From Mycosarcoma maydis (Eukaryota > Basidiomycota > Ustilaginomycetes > Ustilaginales), in assembly GCF_000328475.2 (NCBI RefSeq), contig NC_026485.1, forward strand, positions 744,001-808,000: a stretch of DNA of 64,000 bases. The letters run 5' to 3'. The position numbers and the translations under genes are program-made. The notes below the pieces were generated by a model. That model was not told the DNA's origin, ran no database searches, and was given only the letters and a program-made list of their open reading frames with translations. Positions within the stretch are counted from its first letter, which is position 1; every line of letters begins with the position of its first letter. Below are positions 48,452-57,122 of this stretch, one piece after another.

Positions 48452-49354
48452 ATGCGCAACACTTTTTTGCCCCTGCTGGCTTCGCTCTTGAAGCTAGCCT
48501 CGCTGGTTTCGACGGCTCCCACATCGATGGGCAGTCTCACCGCCGTCACAATGAATGTAGCTGGGCTTCCGGCTTTCATCAATGGGAACGGTGCAGCAGA
48601 CAAGAAGGCCAACTCGATTATGATTGGCAACAAGTTTGCTCAGTATGACTATGACCTGATCAACGTTCAAGAAGATTTCAACTATCACGCCTACATCTAT
48701 GACAACGATGATCATCCCTACCGCACCCCTACGTCTGGAGGCGTTCCGTTTGGTTCGGGTCTAAATACGCTCAGCACGATTCCGTTCAAGGATCTTTCGC
48801 GCGTCAAGTGGGAAAAGTGCAACTTGAACGAAGGTGACTGTCTCACCCCAAAAGGCTACACTGTTGTCACGGTCACGCTGCCCACCGGTGGTGAGCTGGA
48901 CCTGTACAATCTGCACATGGACGCCGGATCTGATGATGGCGACTCGTCCGCACGTACTTCCAACTTCGAGCAGGTGGCTCGAGCGATTGCCAGTCGATCT
49001 GATGCTGCTGGACGTGCAGTTATTGTAATGGGCGATACCAACAGCAGGTATACTCGACCCAAAGACAATCTCTTGTCATTCTTGAGCAAGACCGGACTTG
49101 TTGATACCTGGGTAGAACTTGTTCGAGGCGGTAAACCACCTGCCTCGACCGACGCAGCTTTGCTCTGCGCTGATCCCATCCCGACCTCCAACAACTGCGA
49201 AGTAGTCGACAAGGTCTTCTACAAGAATGGCAGTAAAGTAACTCTCAAGCCCAGCACTTGGCAATATCTAGCGACAGAATTCACTGATGCTACTGGCAAC
49301 CCTCTTGCCGACCATACGCCCATCTCAGTCCAATTTACCTACACTACTTCCTGA
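48452..49354 (+). CDS. Secreted endonuclease/exonuclease/phosphatase-fold protein
   Basis: The 300-residue protein has an N-terminal signal peptide (MRNTFLPLLASLLKLASLVS, cleavage near TAP at residues 21-23) and then a complete EEP fold, so it is exported. The metal and catalytic motifs are present: Asn35 in TMNVAGLP, Glu74 in INVQEDFNYH, YNLHMDAG, GDTNSRY (the Asp-x-Asn pair) and the final ADHTPISV with the Asp-His dyad. Secreted fungal members of this fold include sphingomyelinase-like phospholipases, phosphoesterases and DNases. The sequence alone does not tell which. The next gene on the same strand encodes another secreted phosphoester hydrolase-like protein. Confidence 0.8.
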   Translation: MRNTFLPLLASLLKLASLVSTAPTSMGSLTAVTMNVAGLPAFINGNGAADKKANSIMIGNKFAQYDYDLINVQEDFNYHAYIYDNDDHPYRTPTSGGVPFGSGLNTLSTIPFKDLSRVKWEKCNLNEGDCLTPKGYTVVTVTLPTGGELDLYNLHMDAGSDDGDSSARTSNFEQVARAIASRSDAAGRAVIVMGDTNSRYTRPKDNLLSFLSKTGLVDTWVELVRGGKPPASTDAALLCADPIPTSNNCEVVDKVFYKNGSKVTLKPSTWQYLATEFTDATGNPLADHTPISVQFTYTTS

Positions 49355-50343
49355 AATTGCAAAAACGTTTCTTGGCAAGTTGCTGAGTGACTTGTCCTGC
49401 TCGGGCGCTATGTCATCAGGCGCTATGTCATGATTTTGTCTTTATGCCCAGCACCAGCAACACCTCAACGCTAGCGTAAGAGATTGCTCCAACGAGCCGG
49501 CTCAGTCTGTTGAATTTCGAGTTTACATGCAACTCGTCACTGTCCGTGTATCGTGTAGTTATTGCGAAAGACTGAGTGAAAGAGTCAGAGAGCACATCGA
49601 CCCACCATGGCCCACCTTGACAGCTCCAGCGAAAAAGAAGGGAAATCTCGGCAAAATCCTCTTTCAACGCCTAATTTGTGCTACACACACGCTACAACAT
49701 GTTGCGCATACGCGACCCTTAGTGAAACTCGTGACTCACACTCGTGACTGTTCCAAACTACTCATCATGGCTTACCCGATCGAGTATATAACTGCGTCGA
49801 CTTTAAACGTCCCATACTTTAGAACTCGTGACTGCAATCCTCTCGGATGTTTACAGTATTCCCCTGTGCTAAGTCGTTTCACAACATGCAGGGCAGGTCC
49901 ACGTTTTCATCTTCGCTGCAGCAAGCACCAGGGTGCAGCTACGACCTGAAGCAGAAGGGGCACTAACTAAATCGAACCAATGTCCATGCGATCAAAGGGA
50001 ATTTGAAACTGAGAAGGTACGGAACGTGCCTGCATCATGCCATTGTGCTCTCTTCATGTTGAAAGGCTTGCCGAATGACCCTGGCCCTCACCGATGAGGC
50101 GGAAGGTTGCCTGCGGTCCGCACGGGCTGCTCGGCGCCGATGCGCCAGCGCTTGTAGATTCTGCAGACCATGATGCCGGCTAACTTGGTTATGTGTTTGA
50201 CTTTGACTTTGACTCTTCGACGGTCGACTTGCATTTATACTGGCGATTCTTGCCCAGGATCTGTTTCTCGAGCCGCCGCAATAAAGTCCTTCAACTTTTG
50301 TCCCGAAACAGTCGTGAGTTATTCCACAGGGTAGAAACGCAAG
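49355..50343. other. 1-kb spacer between two secreted-protein genes
   Basis: The downstream end is the promoter of the phosphatase-like gene; a TTATAC element lies near 50233, about 110 bases before its ATG. An immediate duplication GGCGCTATGTCAT occurs at about 49413-49431. Repeated CTCGTGACT words occur at about 49728-49747 and 49823. No gene is supported. Confidence 0.5.
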
Positions 50344-51795
50344 ATGCGTCAATGGAAACCTGCATTACTTGCGCTGGCTGGTACTCTGGGCTACGGAACC
50401 TCGCTGTGGCCACATACCCAGAATGGTCTACCGGTCGATCCGCAAGTCCTCACCAGCTTTGGAGCGTGGTCTTTTTACGTTCCGGGCGGCGATGTTGGGC
50501 GCTACGGTATTTCCAGCCAGCCCTTTTCAGGTTGCGAAGTCGAACAGGTCAGCCTCTTGATGCGACACGACTTTCGGGGTCCTTCAAAAGGTGTAGGAAC
50601 AGGCATCGCCACCATGATCTCGAAGCTAGTCAATGCCAGCAGTGCTGACGATGCACCGTCCAAGTTCAGCTTCGGCGACGGACAGCCACATCCAGAGCTC
50701 GAATTTTTGTCCAGATTGAAGCAAGACTACGAACCAGTGACACCCGAACTGCTCACCGCGTATGGAGAGGCCGATGCTCGCGCTAGCGGCTACAGATTCA
50801 AGAACAGATATGGTCATTTGCTTGGCCACAAAGATTGGTACAACGGCCCCGTCAACCAAAGTTTGCCCGTGTTTGTCAGGACTACGGACCAAAGCAGAGT
50901 CAATGTGACGAGTTGGGCCTTCTCGGAAGGCTTCTTGGGAATGAATTGGCGTCAGCGCCTACAAGCTCCACTCTTGACAGTTCCGGACAGTCTGGCAAAT
51001 TTCAACAATTCACTCGCCGTTGGAACCTGTCCTTTCTCGAACAACGATACATCTTCGGATGATGCTTTCGCAGCGTGGAACAAAATCTGGCTTCCCAAAG
51101 TTGTTCAGCGGCTGCAGCATGCGCTGCCCAGCTTGAATCTGACTACGTCGGACGTGCAAGCGATGCAAAATGCTTGTCCGTTCCAGTCGGCCTACCTCGG
51201 CCATCTTTCGCCATTTTGCGCCATTTTTTCGCTGCACGAATGGGAGCTCTACTCGTATGCCCAGGATCTGCAGCAGTACGAAAATGCAGGATACGGCGGA
51301 CCCCTTGGAAGGGCATGGAGTGTCGGTTGGGTGAACGAGCTTCTTGCTCGACTAACTGATATGCCTGTCAAGGACCACACCACCACCAACACTACGCTCG
51401 ATGCCAACAATCTGACCTTCCCGCTTGGACTGCCAGTCTACCTCGACTTTACACACGACACCCAGCTCACCTCGGCCATTGCTGTCATGGGGTTGCTCAG
51501 GGACAAACTTGACACAACAAGCTATCCGAGAAGGGACAGGCTGTGGAATGCAGCACACATTGTGCCTATGGGTGGTCGTCTCGAAATTGAGCGGCTGAGG
51601 TGCAAGAAAACGCCACATAAGTATGTCCGTCTTACTTTGAACGATGCAGTGCTTCCGCTATCGGGCTTGAAGGAGTGCAGCGTTCAGACGCAGGGCAGGA
51701 TGCACGCTGCGGCAGGGCTATGCAGGTTAGACGATTTTGTAGCTAGCCAAAGCTTCGCTCAAGCAGGCGGCAACTGGAAGAATTGCTACCTGTGA
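50344..51795 (+). CDS. Secreted histidine-acid-phosphatase-like protein with altered RHG motif
   Basis: The 483-residue protein belongs to the branch-2 histidine phosphatase (acid phosphatase/phytase) family. It has an N-terminal signal peptide (MRQWKPALLALAGTLGYGTS) and several Asn-X-Ser/Thr sites, consistent with secretion and glycosylation. The catalytic box, normally RHGxRxP, reads RHDFRGP here (residues 74-80): the nucleophilic His75 and both arginines are kept but Gly is replaced by Asp. The C-terminal proton-donor motif is present as THD (370-372) in LDFTHDTQLTSAIAVMGL. Cysteines near the C-terminus (RCKKTP, KECS, LCRL, NCYL) match the family's disulfides. The intact catalytic residues suggest an active enzyme with changed substrate preference, which is inference. 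It follows the EEP gene on the same strand. Confidence 0.82.
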   Translation: MRQWKPALLALAGTLGYGTSLWPHTQNGLPVDPQVLTSFGAWSFYVPGGDVGRYGISSQPFSGCEVEQVSLLMRHDFRGPSKGVGTGIATMISKLVNASSADDAPSKFSFGDGQPHPELEFLSRLKQDYEPVTPELLTAYGEADARASGYRFKNRYGHLLGHKDWYNGPVNQSLPVFVRTTDQSRVNVTSWAFSEGFLGMNWRQRLQAPLLTVPDSLANFNNSLAVGTCPFSNNDTSSDDAFAAWNKIWLPKVVQRLQHALPSLNLTTSDVQAMQNACPFQSAYLGHLSPFCAIFSLHEWELYSYAQDLQQYENAGYGGPLGRAWSVGWVNELLARLTDMPVKDHTTTNTTLDANNLTFPLGLPVYLDFTHDTQLTSAIAVMGLLRDKLDTTSYPRRDRLWNAAHIVPMGGRLEIERLRCKKTPHKYVRLTLNDAVLPLSGLKECSVQTQGRMHAAAGLCRLDDFVASQSFAQAGGNWKNCYL

Positions 51796-51995
51796 AGGAC
51801 AGAAATGGTTGGATATAGAGCACAGTGCCGTGAGTAGTCGCAACTAATGCACATGAAGACTCGGAAATGTTGCTCAAGCATGACAAGGCTTCGACGAAAT
51901 TGAACAGCATTTCGGTAGAAGCGGGATAAGAGCCGCCAAATTGTGGTACGACCCATCAACTCATGAACGATCAGAAGAGAGACAAGTGACAGAGG

Positions 51996-52806
51996 TCATG
52001 ACAGCGAGAATACCTTGAAGCTGGTCTGGCGATAGGCGCTGATGAGCAAAATACATCAGGCTTGGCTTGCTTACACGTTTACAGGCTTCATAGCTTCCAG
52101 AGTTGCGTCGCGTCCGCGATGCTCGGCGTTGATGAACAACTTCAGAGCTTCGTCCAGACGGCGAAGCTTTGACCTCATTGAAATAATGGCTAAATGTAAA
52201 GACAACCAGGCTGGGTCGAAACAATAGCCTGAGGAACACTGAATAGAGAAGTTCTCAGTGTCATTATGCCTTCCTCGTTCCGCTTGGGACCCGCTCTTAT
52301 GTCTGATCCAGTAGCTGGAACCTTGATGAAAAGGAGATTTCTCGCTGATGCAGGCACGTTCGAACCCAGCGGCGTGTCCTTTGTCTTGAGCGACGATCTT
52401 GTCAGTCTTGTAGGCGTCGCTGAGACTTGTTTCGAAAAGCACTCGATTTGAAACGCTCAAAGGGATATATTTGCACAGCAGAACATTTATTTGATCGCCC
52501 TAGCCTTGAGCGCTGACCTCGAAGATGCTCCTCAGGGGCATCTCATTGTTGTCGGGAAAGAGAATGCCATCTTCGGCCAGATATCAGTTGGACTTGATGT
52601 CGGGTCGGTTGCCCACCCACTTCGATCAAGGCCAGAGTCACTTTAGGGTTCGTTGGGTGACATGGACATGCGAAGTGGTTCTTGGCCGCGACGAGACTAG
52701 AAACCTTTGACCGCTTCCTGCTGGATGCCTCGATCTTGACGCCGATGTTAGCGCCGATAATGGTTTCAGCTGGAATAGCGAAACTGTTGACAACACGAGG
52801 AGTCAT
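51996..52806 (-). pseudogene. Broken gene of unknown family (frameshift plus in-frame stop)
   Basis: Minus-strand coding texture continues over about 800 bases but is interrupted. From the ATG at 52806 the frame reads about 70 residues (VNSFAIPAETIIGANIG..., HPTNPKVTLALIEVGGQ) and then shifts by one base near 52579-52590. The new frame, YLAEDGILFPDNNEMPLRSI, continues to a TAG at 52502-52500 and then goes on in the same frame with similar texture (NVLLCKYIPLSVSNRVLFET, AYKTDKIVAQDKGHAAGFE) to about 52210. Possible last exons follow behind a TTTACATTTAG acceptor and a GTAAGC...CATCAG intron, ending at a TGA at 51998-51996. I do not recognise the family. A sequencing error could explain the frameshift but not the separate stop. 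Coding status is inferred from amino-acid texture only. Confidence 0.4.
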
Positions 52807-53243
52807 CTTGCCTACAATTAGAGTTGTTTGCGATACACGTTTGAGAACTGTTGTGGAAGTTTAAGCCCTGCTAGCCTCAATGGACGATGCTCTTAAACGA
52901 ATAAATACGGCGACACATACCTACTGCAACCTACTGCAAAGCATCGTAGATACAGAACCAAGGATCAGCTACATTAACGGTACCGTTCTCCTGGGAGAAT
53001 TCTGTCCCTCCATCGTTTTCTATCGACAGTTTCGAGCCTCGAGAAGCTGGACGGTAACTAGTGTCTGTTGGTGCGCTCAAGTCAGTGAGTCACATTCGAA
53101 AATGCAATAGCGTGTAGGAATTTCTCGAATGAGTTTTCGACAGTTTACGACAGGTGATTGTGTAAATGTACGCATGTAATGAGCTTCTTCCTGGCCGCTT
53201 TGACCAAGACTGCTTTGCGTGGGCAAAAAGAGAACCGAAGGAA
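52807..53243. other. Spacer left of the sulfur-transporter 3' end
   Basis: The 437 bases hold the upstream side of the broken gene and the 3' end region of the YeeE/YedE-like gene. I see nothing else. Confidence 0.4.
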
Positions 53244-54476
53244 TTATAAGAGGCCAGCGATTTGACCGCCAACTGCCATAGCGGCGACAAAGGCAAGAAG
53301 ATCCGTGACACTCGACCAGGTGCCTTGAACGCCAAGAGACGATAGAGAGACAAGTGCTGGGCCGGGACAGAAACCAGTCCATCCCCAGCCCAGGCCAAAA
53401 AGGATGGATCCAATTACGAGCCTTATTTCGACCTTGGAAGGGTCGGCCGGCGTGCGCCATTCCGGGGCCACAAGAAACAGCTCGGGCTGGTGCCGAGACA
53501 GCTGCTTGTCAGATTCCTTTTTAGATTCCGTTTGAGTGGCGCGTCGGCGAAGCTCATCCTGCTTGGGTTTGACCTGCCGAAAATACGCTATTGAGGCAGG
53601 GATGATGCCGCCAATGGCCACCATAGCGAGGGATGGATCCCAAGCACCGGAAGAAATGAGAGCAGGCGACAATGAGAGGAAGCCGAGCACCTTTGATGGT
53701 CTCATCATACCGCTAACACCAAGCGCAAAGCTGAAATGAACACCGACAGCGAACGCCATGACTTTGGCTGCCAAGAGCTGACCAGCTCTTTTCTTCTCCG
53801 GGCCTACCGAGGTATCTGTAGTACCAATGACATGAGGCGCATTCATGTAGACAAGCGCAGGTACCTGGAGGGCAAGCAGCGTGAGGAAGCTCGGCTGCGG
53901 AAATTTTGTCGGGAGATGGTCAAAGAAGCTAGAGTTGGCTGTAGCCTTTTGTAACAAGGACGGAGAAGCGATTGAGACGTGAGTGAGCACAGCAACGCCA
54001 AAGAAAGTAGCAGTGGCTACCAACGATCTGAGCGAGAAGCGAGAGAGCCCGCAAAGGAAGTGTCCGGAAGTACAGCCATTGGCAAGCTTTGTGCCGAATC
54101 CAACAAGCGCTCCCAATCCAGCCATGAGAAGCAGCGAGGCAGGCTTGGCACTGCTCGGATCGTCCAGGATCGAGATACCGAGCCCTGCCTCAACGCTGGA
54201 GCGCGTCAGGCCCAGAACGACACCTCCGAGGAAAATGCCAGCAGTAAAATAGCGAGCCACCGGCGGAAAAATGGATGTTGACGTCTTAGAAGTTGCTTTG
54301 GTACTCTGAGGGGAGCTGCTGACCGCGTTCAATGTCGAAGAAACGGTGGAATGAAAGAAGCCCGAGATTCCGAGCACCAGACCTAACTTGGAGAGCAAAG
54401 TATGTAAAGATGCGGCCATCATCAGCCCGCCGGCCAAGCTGTGAAATGGCGTAAAGTCCACGAGACCAGCTGCCAT
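53244..54476 (-). CDS. YeeE/YedE-family sulfur transporter
   Basis: The family imports thiosulfate or other reduced-sulfur compounds across membranes; bacterial YeeE (TsuA) is the studied member. The 410-residue protein is hydrophobic throughout, with about nine to ten membrane segments and two halves that repeat the same motif. The first half carries GFGTKLANGCTSGHFLCGLSRFSLRS around Cys135, and the second GLGWGWTGFCPGPALVSL around residues 365-382, each with the cysteine that passes sulfur through the pore in the bacterial protein. A hydrophilic loop with lysine-rich sequence separates the halves at about 310-345. The gene is intronless and starts at a true ATG. It is divergent from the MFS gene. 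The presence of a bacterial-type family in a fungus could reflect old transfer, but fungal homologues are widespread, so this is not evidence of recent transfer. Confidence 0.82.
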   Translation of the reverse strand: MAAGLVDFTPFHSLAGGLMMAASLHTLLSKLGLVLGISGFFHSTVSSTLNAVSSSPQSTKATSKTSTSIFPPVARYFTAGIFLGGVVLGLTRSSVEAGLGISILDDPSSAKPASLLLMAGLGALVGFGTKLANGCTSGHFLCGLSRFSLRSLVATATFFGVAVLTHVSIASPSLLQKATANSSFFDHLPTKFPQPSFLTLLALQVPALVYMNAPHVIGTTDTSVGPEKKRAGQLLAAKVMAFAVGVHFSFALGVSGMMRPSKVLGFLSLSPALISSGAWDPSLAMVAIGGIIPASIAYFRQVKPKQDELRRRATQTESKKESDKQLSRHQPELFLVAPEWRTPADPSKVEIRLVIGSILFGLGWGWTGFCPGPALVSLSSLGVQGTWSSVTDLLAFVAAMAVGGQIAGLL

Positions 54477-55361
54477 TGTTGGTATCAGCCCACTCTACGA
54501 TGAATGAGTAGGTAGAAATGGAAGACGAAATGAATCACAAATCACAAATAAGATCGTACGAGCATGTAAGGCTGTGGGGCCGTGCAGGTGCACACAGGTT
54601 ACGCAACCCACGCACAGTTGCTCAAAGTGTTAGGTTGTGAGAAAAGCCAATCGGGTCAAATCTGGATGCGTTTCGTGATTTCGATATGGTAGAAGGGGAA
54701 ATTTGCACGGCTATTTTGAAATTTCACGGTCCAACCGTCGCGCACTCAGACACGCGAGCTGTCCGAGATAATGCCGAATTCGCGATTGCAGATCTCGATA
54801 CTTTGTTGTTTGTGTGCTTTGACCTACAGCGCATGGTCGGATTCTTCAGCGAGTGTTCTGCCCCAGATGCGACAGCTTGGCGGCAGAAGTGCCTCTGTTC
54901 ACTTCAATGCTTCAGCGCTGAGGTTGCAGGCGCTATGGAAAAATAGATGAACGACGAAGGTGACTTGAATTGGTCTGCCTCTGAAGGGAAAGATTTGCTA
55001 CTATGTCTGCGGTGTGGAGCTATCATGAATCACGAATGTGGACGGCAATATACTCGTTCAGCTATGGAGATACGGCTTTCACCGCACCGTGTTGTACACA
55101 GACAAGACTTCTGTCCAAACCCGATGCCTCCTTGTTGTTCTCTGCCCTTGCCCTCCCTCATCCGTCTTAGTCTGGCCGGCGTTAAAATTGCGATTCGCTC
55201 GTTGAGCGTTTGCACCTTCTCTCCGACAAACCATTTCCTCCAGCTTGACGACGACCTAATATCAAAGCACGAGGGCCATTTGGCGACAAGCTGCTCATTC
55301 AACCGCATCGGCCGAAAAAGCCAGATACTGCCTCAATACAACACCTGCTTCGCTTTCCAAT
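54477..55361. other. Divergent spacer between two transporter genes
   Basis: The promoters of the sulfur transporter (minus) and the MFS gene (plus) should lie here. A CACAAATCACAAAT word at 54536 and ATGAATCACGAAT at 55025 are members of the spacer motif family. Two successive ATG frames at 54686-55387 show no recognisable content and are not called. Confidence 0.5.
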
Positions 55362-57122
55362 ATGAGCTGCCGCACCTCTCAGCCTGATTCGATCCAACAA
55401 GGCAAGATGGGTCCAGAAACCGGATCAGCGCTGTCATCTGTACCGCCCGTAGAAAATCCGCGTGAATGGGGAACCGGTAAGAAGACCCGGGTGACCCTGA
55501 TCCTTGGCGTCATGGTGCTCTCTTTTACCTATCTTTCGACCGCTTTTGCGCTCTCTGCCCGCTCACTGCAGCAATACTTCAATACAAGCGCTGAAGTTGT
55601 CACGCTGGGCCTCTCGCTGTACGTGTTAGGATTTGCACTTGGGCCATTGCTCATGGGCCCATTGGCCCAGACAAACGGCAAGCGCCCTGTTTACGTCATT
55701 TCCTGGATTCTGTTCACCGCTTGCTGCTTTGTTGTCTCCGAATCCAAGAATCTGGGCGCGATTCTTGCTTTTCGACTTTTAAGCAGCATTGCTGGAGCAT
55801 CAGCCCTCAATAATGTGCCGGCGTCATACAGCGACATGACTACGCCGCCAAAATATGCACCCTTCTTTACCTGCTATGGCTTTTCGGCATTTGCAGGTCC
55901 AGCGTTAGGCGGTTTGGTGGGCGCTTTTGTCAACGAGCGAGCAGGATGGCAATGGAACCTAAGGCACCAGGCCATCTTTGTTGCCGCTGTCACGGTGGTT
56001 AGTATCCTCTTTGTGCCCGAGACGGATCATTCGAAATTGAAACGACTCCACCATGCCAAATATGCAGTGCAGGAGAAATGCGATGCCGATGGCGAGAAAG
56101 CAAGATGGTTCTCGCGAATGTCAAGAACATTGCACTCGGTCGGCAATGAAATGGTTCGATCGATCAAACTCCCCTTCCAATGGCTACTCACGGATCGAGT
56201 AGTGCTGGTTATCTCGATCTACACGTCGTTGCTTTACGCGATCATCTACGACTTTTTTGTCATCATCCCGCTCGCATTTGCTACAATCCGAGGGTTCGAG
56301 CCGGAATCGATCGGATTGATGTACATCACTCTGTTTATTGGGGTCTCGATGTCCGCTTGCAATTATTACTTCATCCAAGAGGCTATCAACCGACGCATTC
56401 GAGCCAAGAGCGGCAAAAAGGTGCTGCCACCCGAGACATCTCTCATTCACGCCATCTACGGATGCTTGCTGGCTCCTGTTGGACTCTTTCTGTTTGCATG
56501 GACGATCCCCTTCACCAGTGAGTAGCTTGATTCGGAAGAGGAAAGAGGGCGTTATGGGAGCTGGTTGCACTAACAACACAGTGGAAGCTTCATGCTTTAC
56601 GCTCCCCATCGCTTTGCCCAAACAGATGTGCATTGGATTGTGCCGGCCATTGGTATTGTGCTACTATGCACCGGATCGATGTCAGCTTTTACATCTTTGA
56701 TCCCTTACATGGTAGCTTATGGAGGTCCTTCAGCTCCTAGTGTTCTGGCAGCCGCCGGGTTCTGTCGTTCGGCATTGGCTGCTGTGATGCCACTGTTCAC
56801 GAGGCAAATGTGCAGAGGCATTACGGTGCAAGGAGCAACCAGTTTGCTAGGAGGGCTTGCGTTGCTCTTGACGCCGCTGCCGTTGCTGCTTTACATTCAC
56901 GGAGGCAGATTGAGAGAACACGTCCGTCAGAAGAAGGAAGCAGCCACAGCGGCCGAGGCTGCAGCAAAAGCGCTGGAAAGTAATGGGACGTCGCCGCCTC
57001 AGAACTATGGTAACGCGGATGTGGTAGGAGCAAGTATTGCTCCAGGTGGCTCGATGGAGCGTCAAGTCTCGCGTTCGTCAGCCGATGCTACCTCGGCCGT
57101 CTCCGACAAGGTAGCACCGTGA
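55362..57122 (+). CDS. MFS drug:H+ antiporter-type transporter, two exons
   Basis: I join exon 1 55362-56517, intron 56518-56625 (GTGAGT...CCAAACAG, 108 nt) and exon 2 56626-57122, giving 550 residues. The junction restores FLFAWTIPFT-N-VHWIVPAIG, exactly the spacing of fungal Tpo1/Flr1-like members of the major facilitator superfamily. An earlier AG at 56580-56581 also looks like an acceptor but would put exon 2 in the wrong frame. Twelve membrane segments are visible, starting with VTLILGVMVLSFTYLSTAF. The motif GPLLMGPLAQTNGKRPVY after segment 2 is the MFS signature loop, and GFSAFAGPALGGLVG is the antiporter motif C of segment 5. The cytoplasmic tail is alanine- and serine-rich. The substrate is unknown. 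An alternative ATG 15 codons downstream (MGPETG) would also work. Confidence 0.87.

Noticed and set aside
53244..54476. Recent bacterial transfer of the YeeE/YedE-like gene
   Set aside because: The family is widespread in fungi and the gene's composition does not differ visibly from its neighbours.
56582..56625. Using the acceptor at 56580-56581 for the MFS gene
   Set aside because: With the only good donor it shifts exon 2 out of the transporter frame and reaches a stop within about 40 codons.
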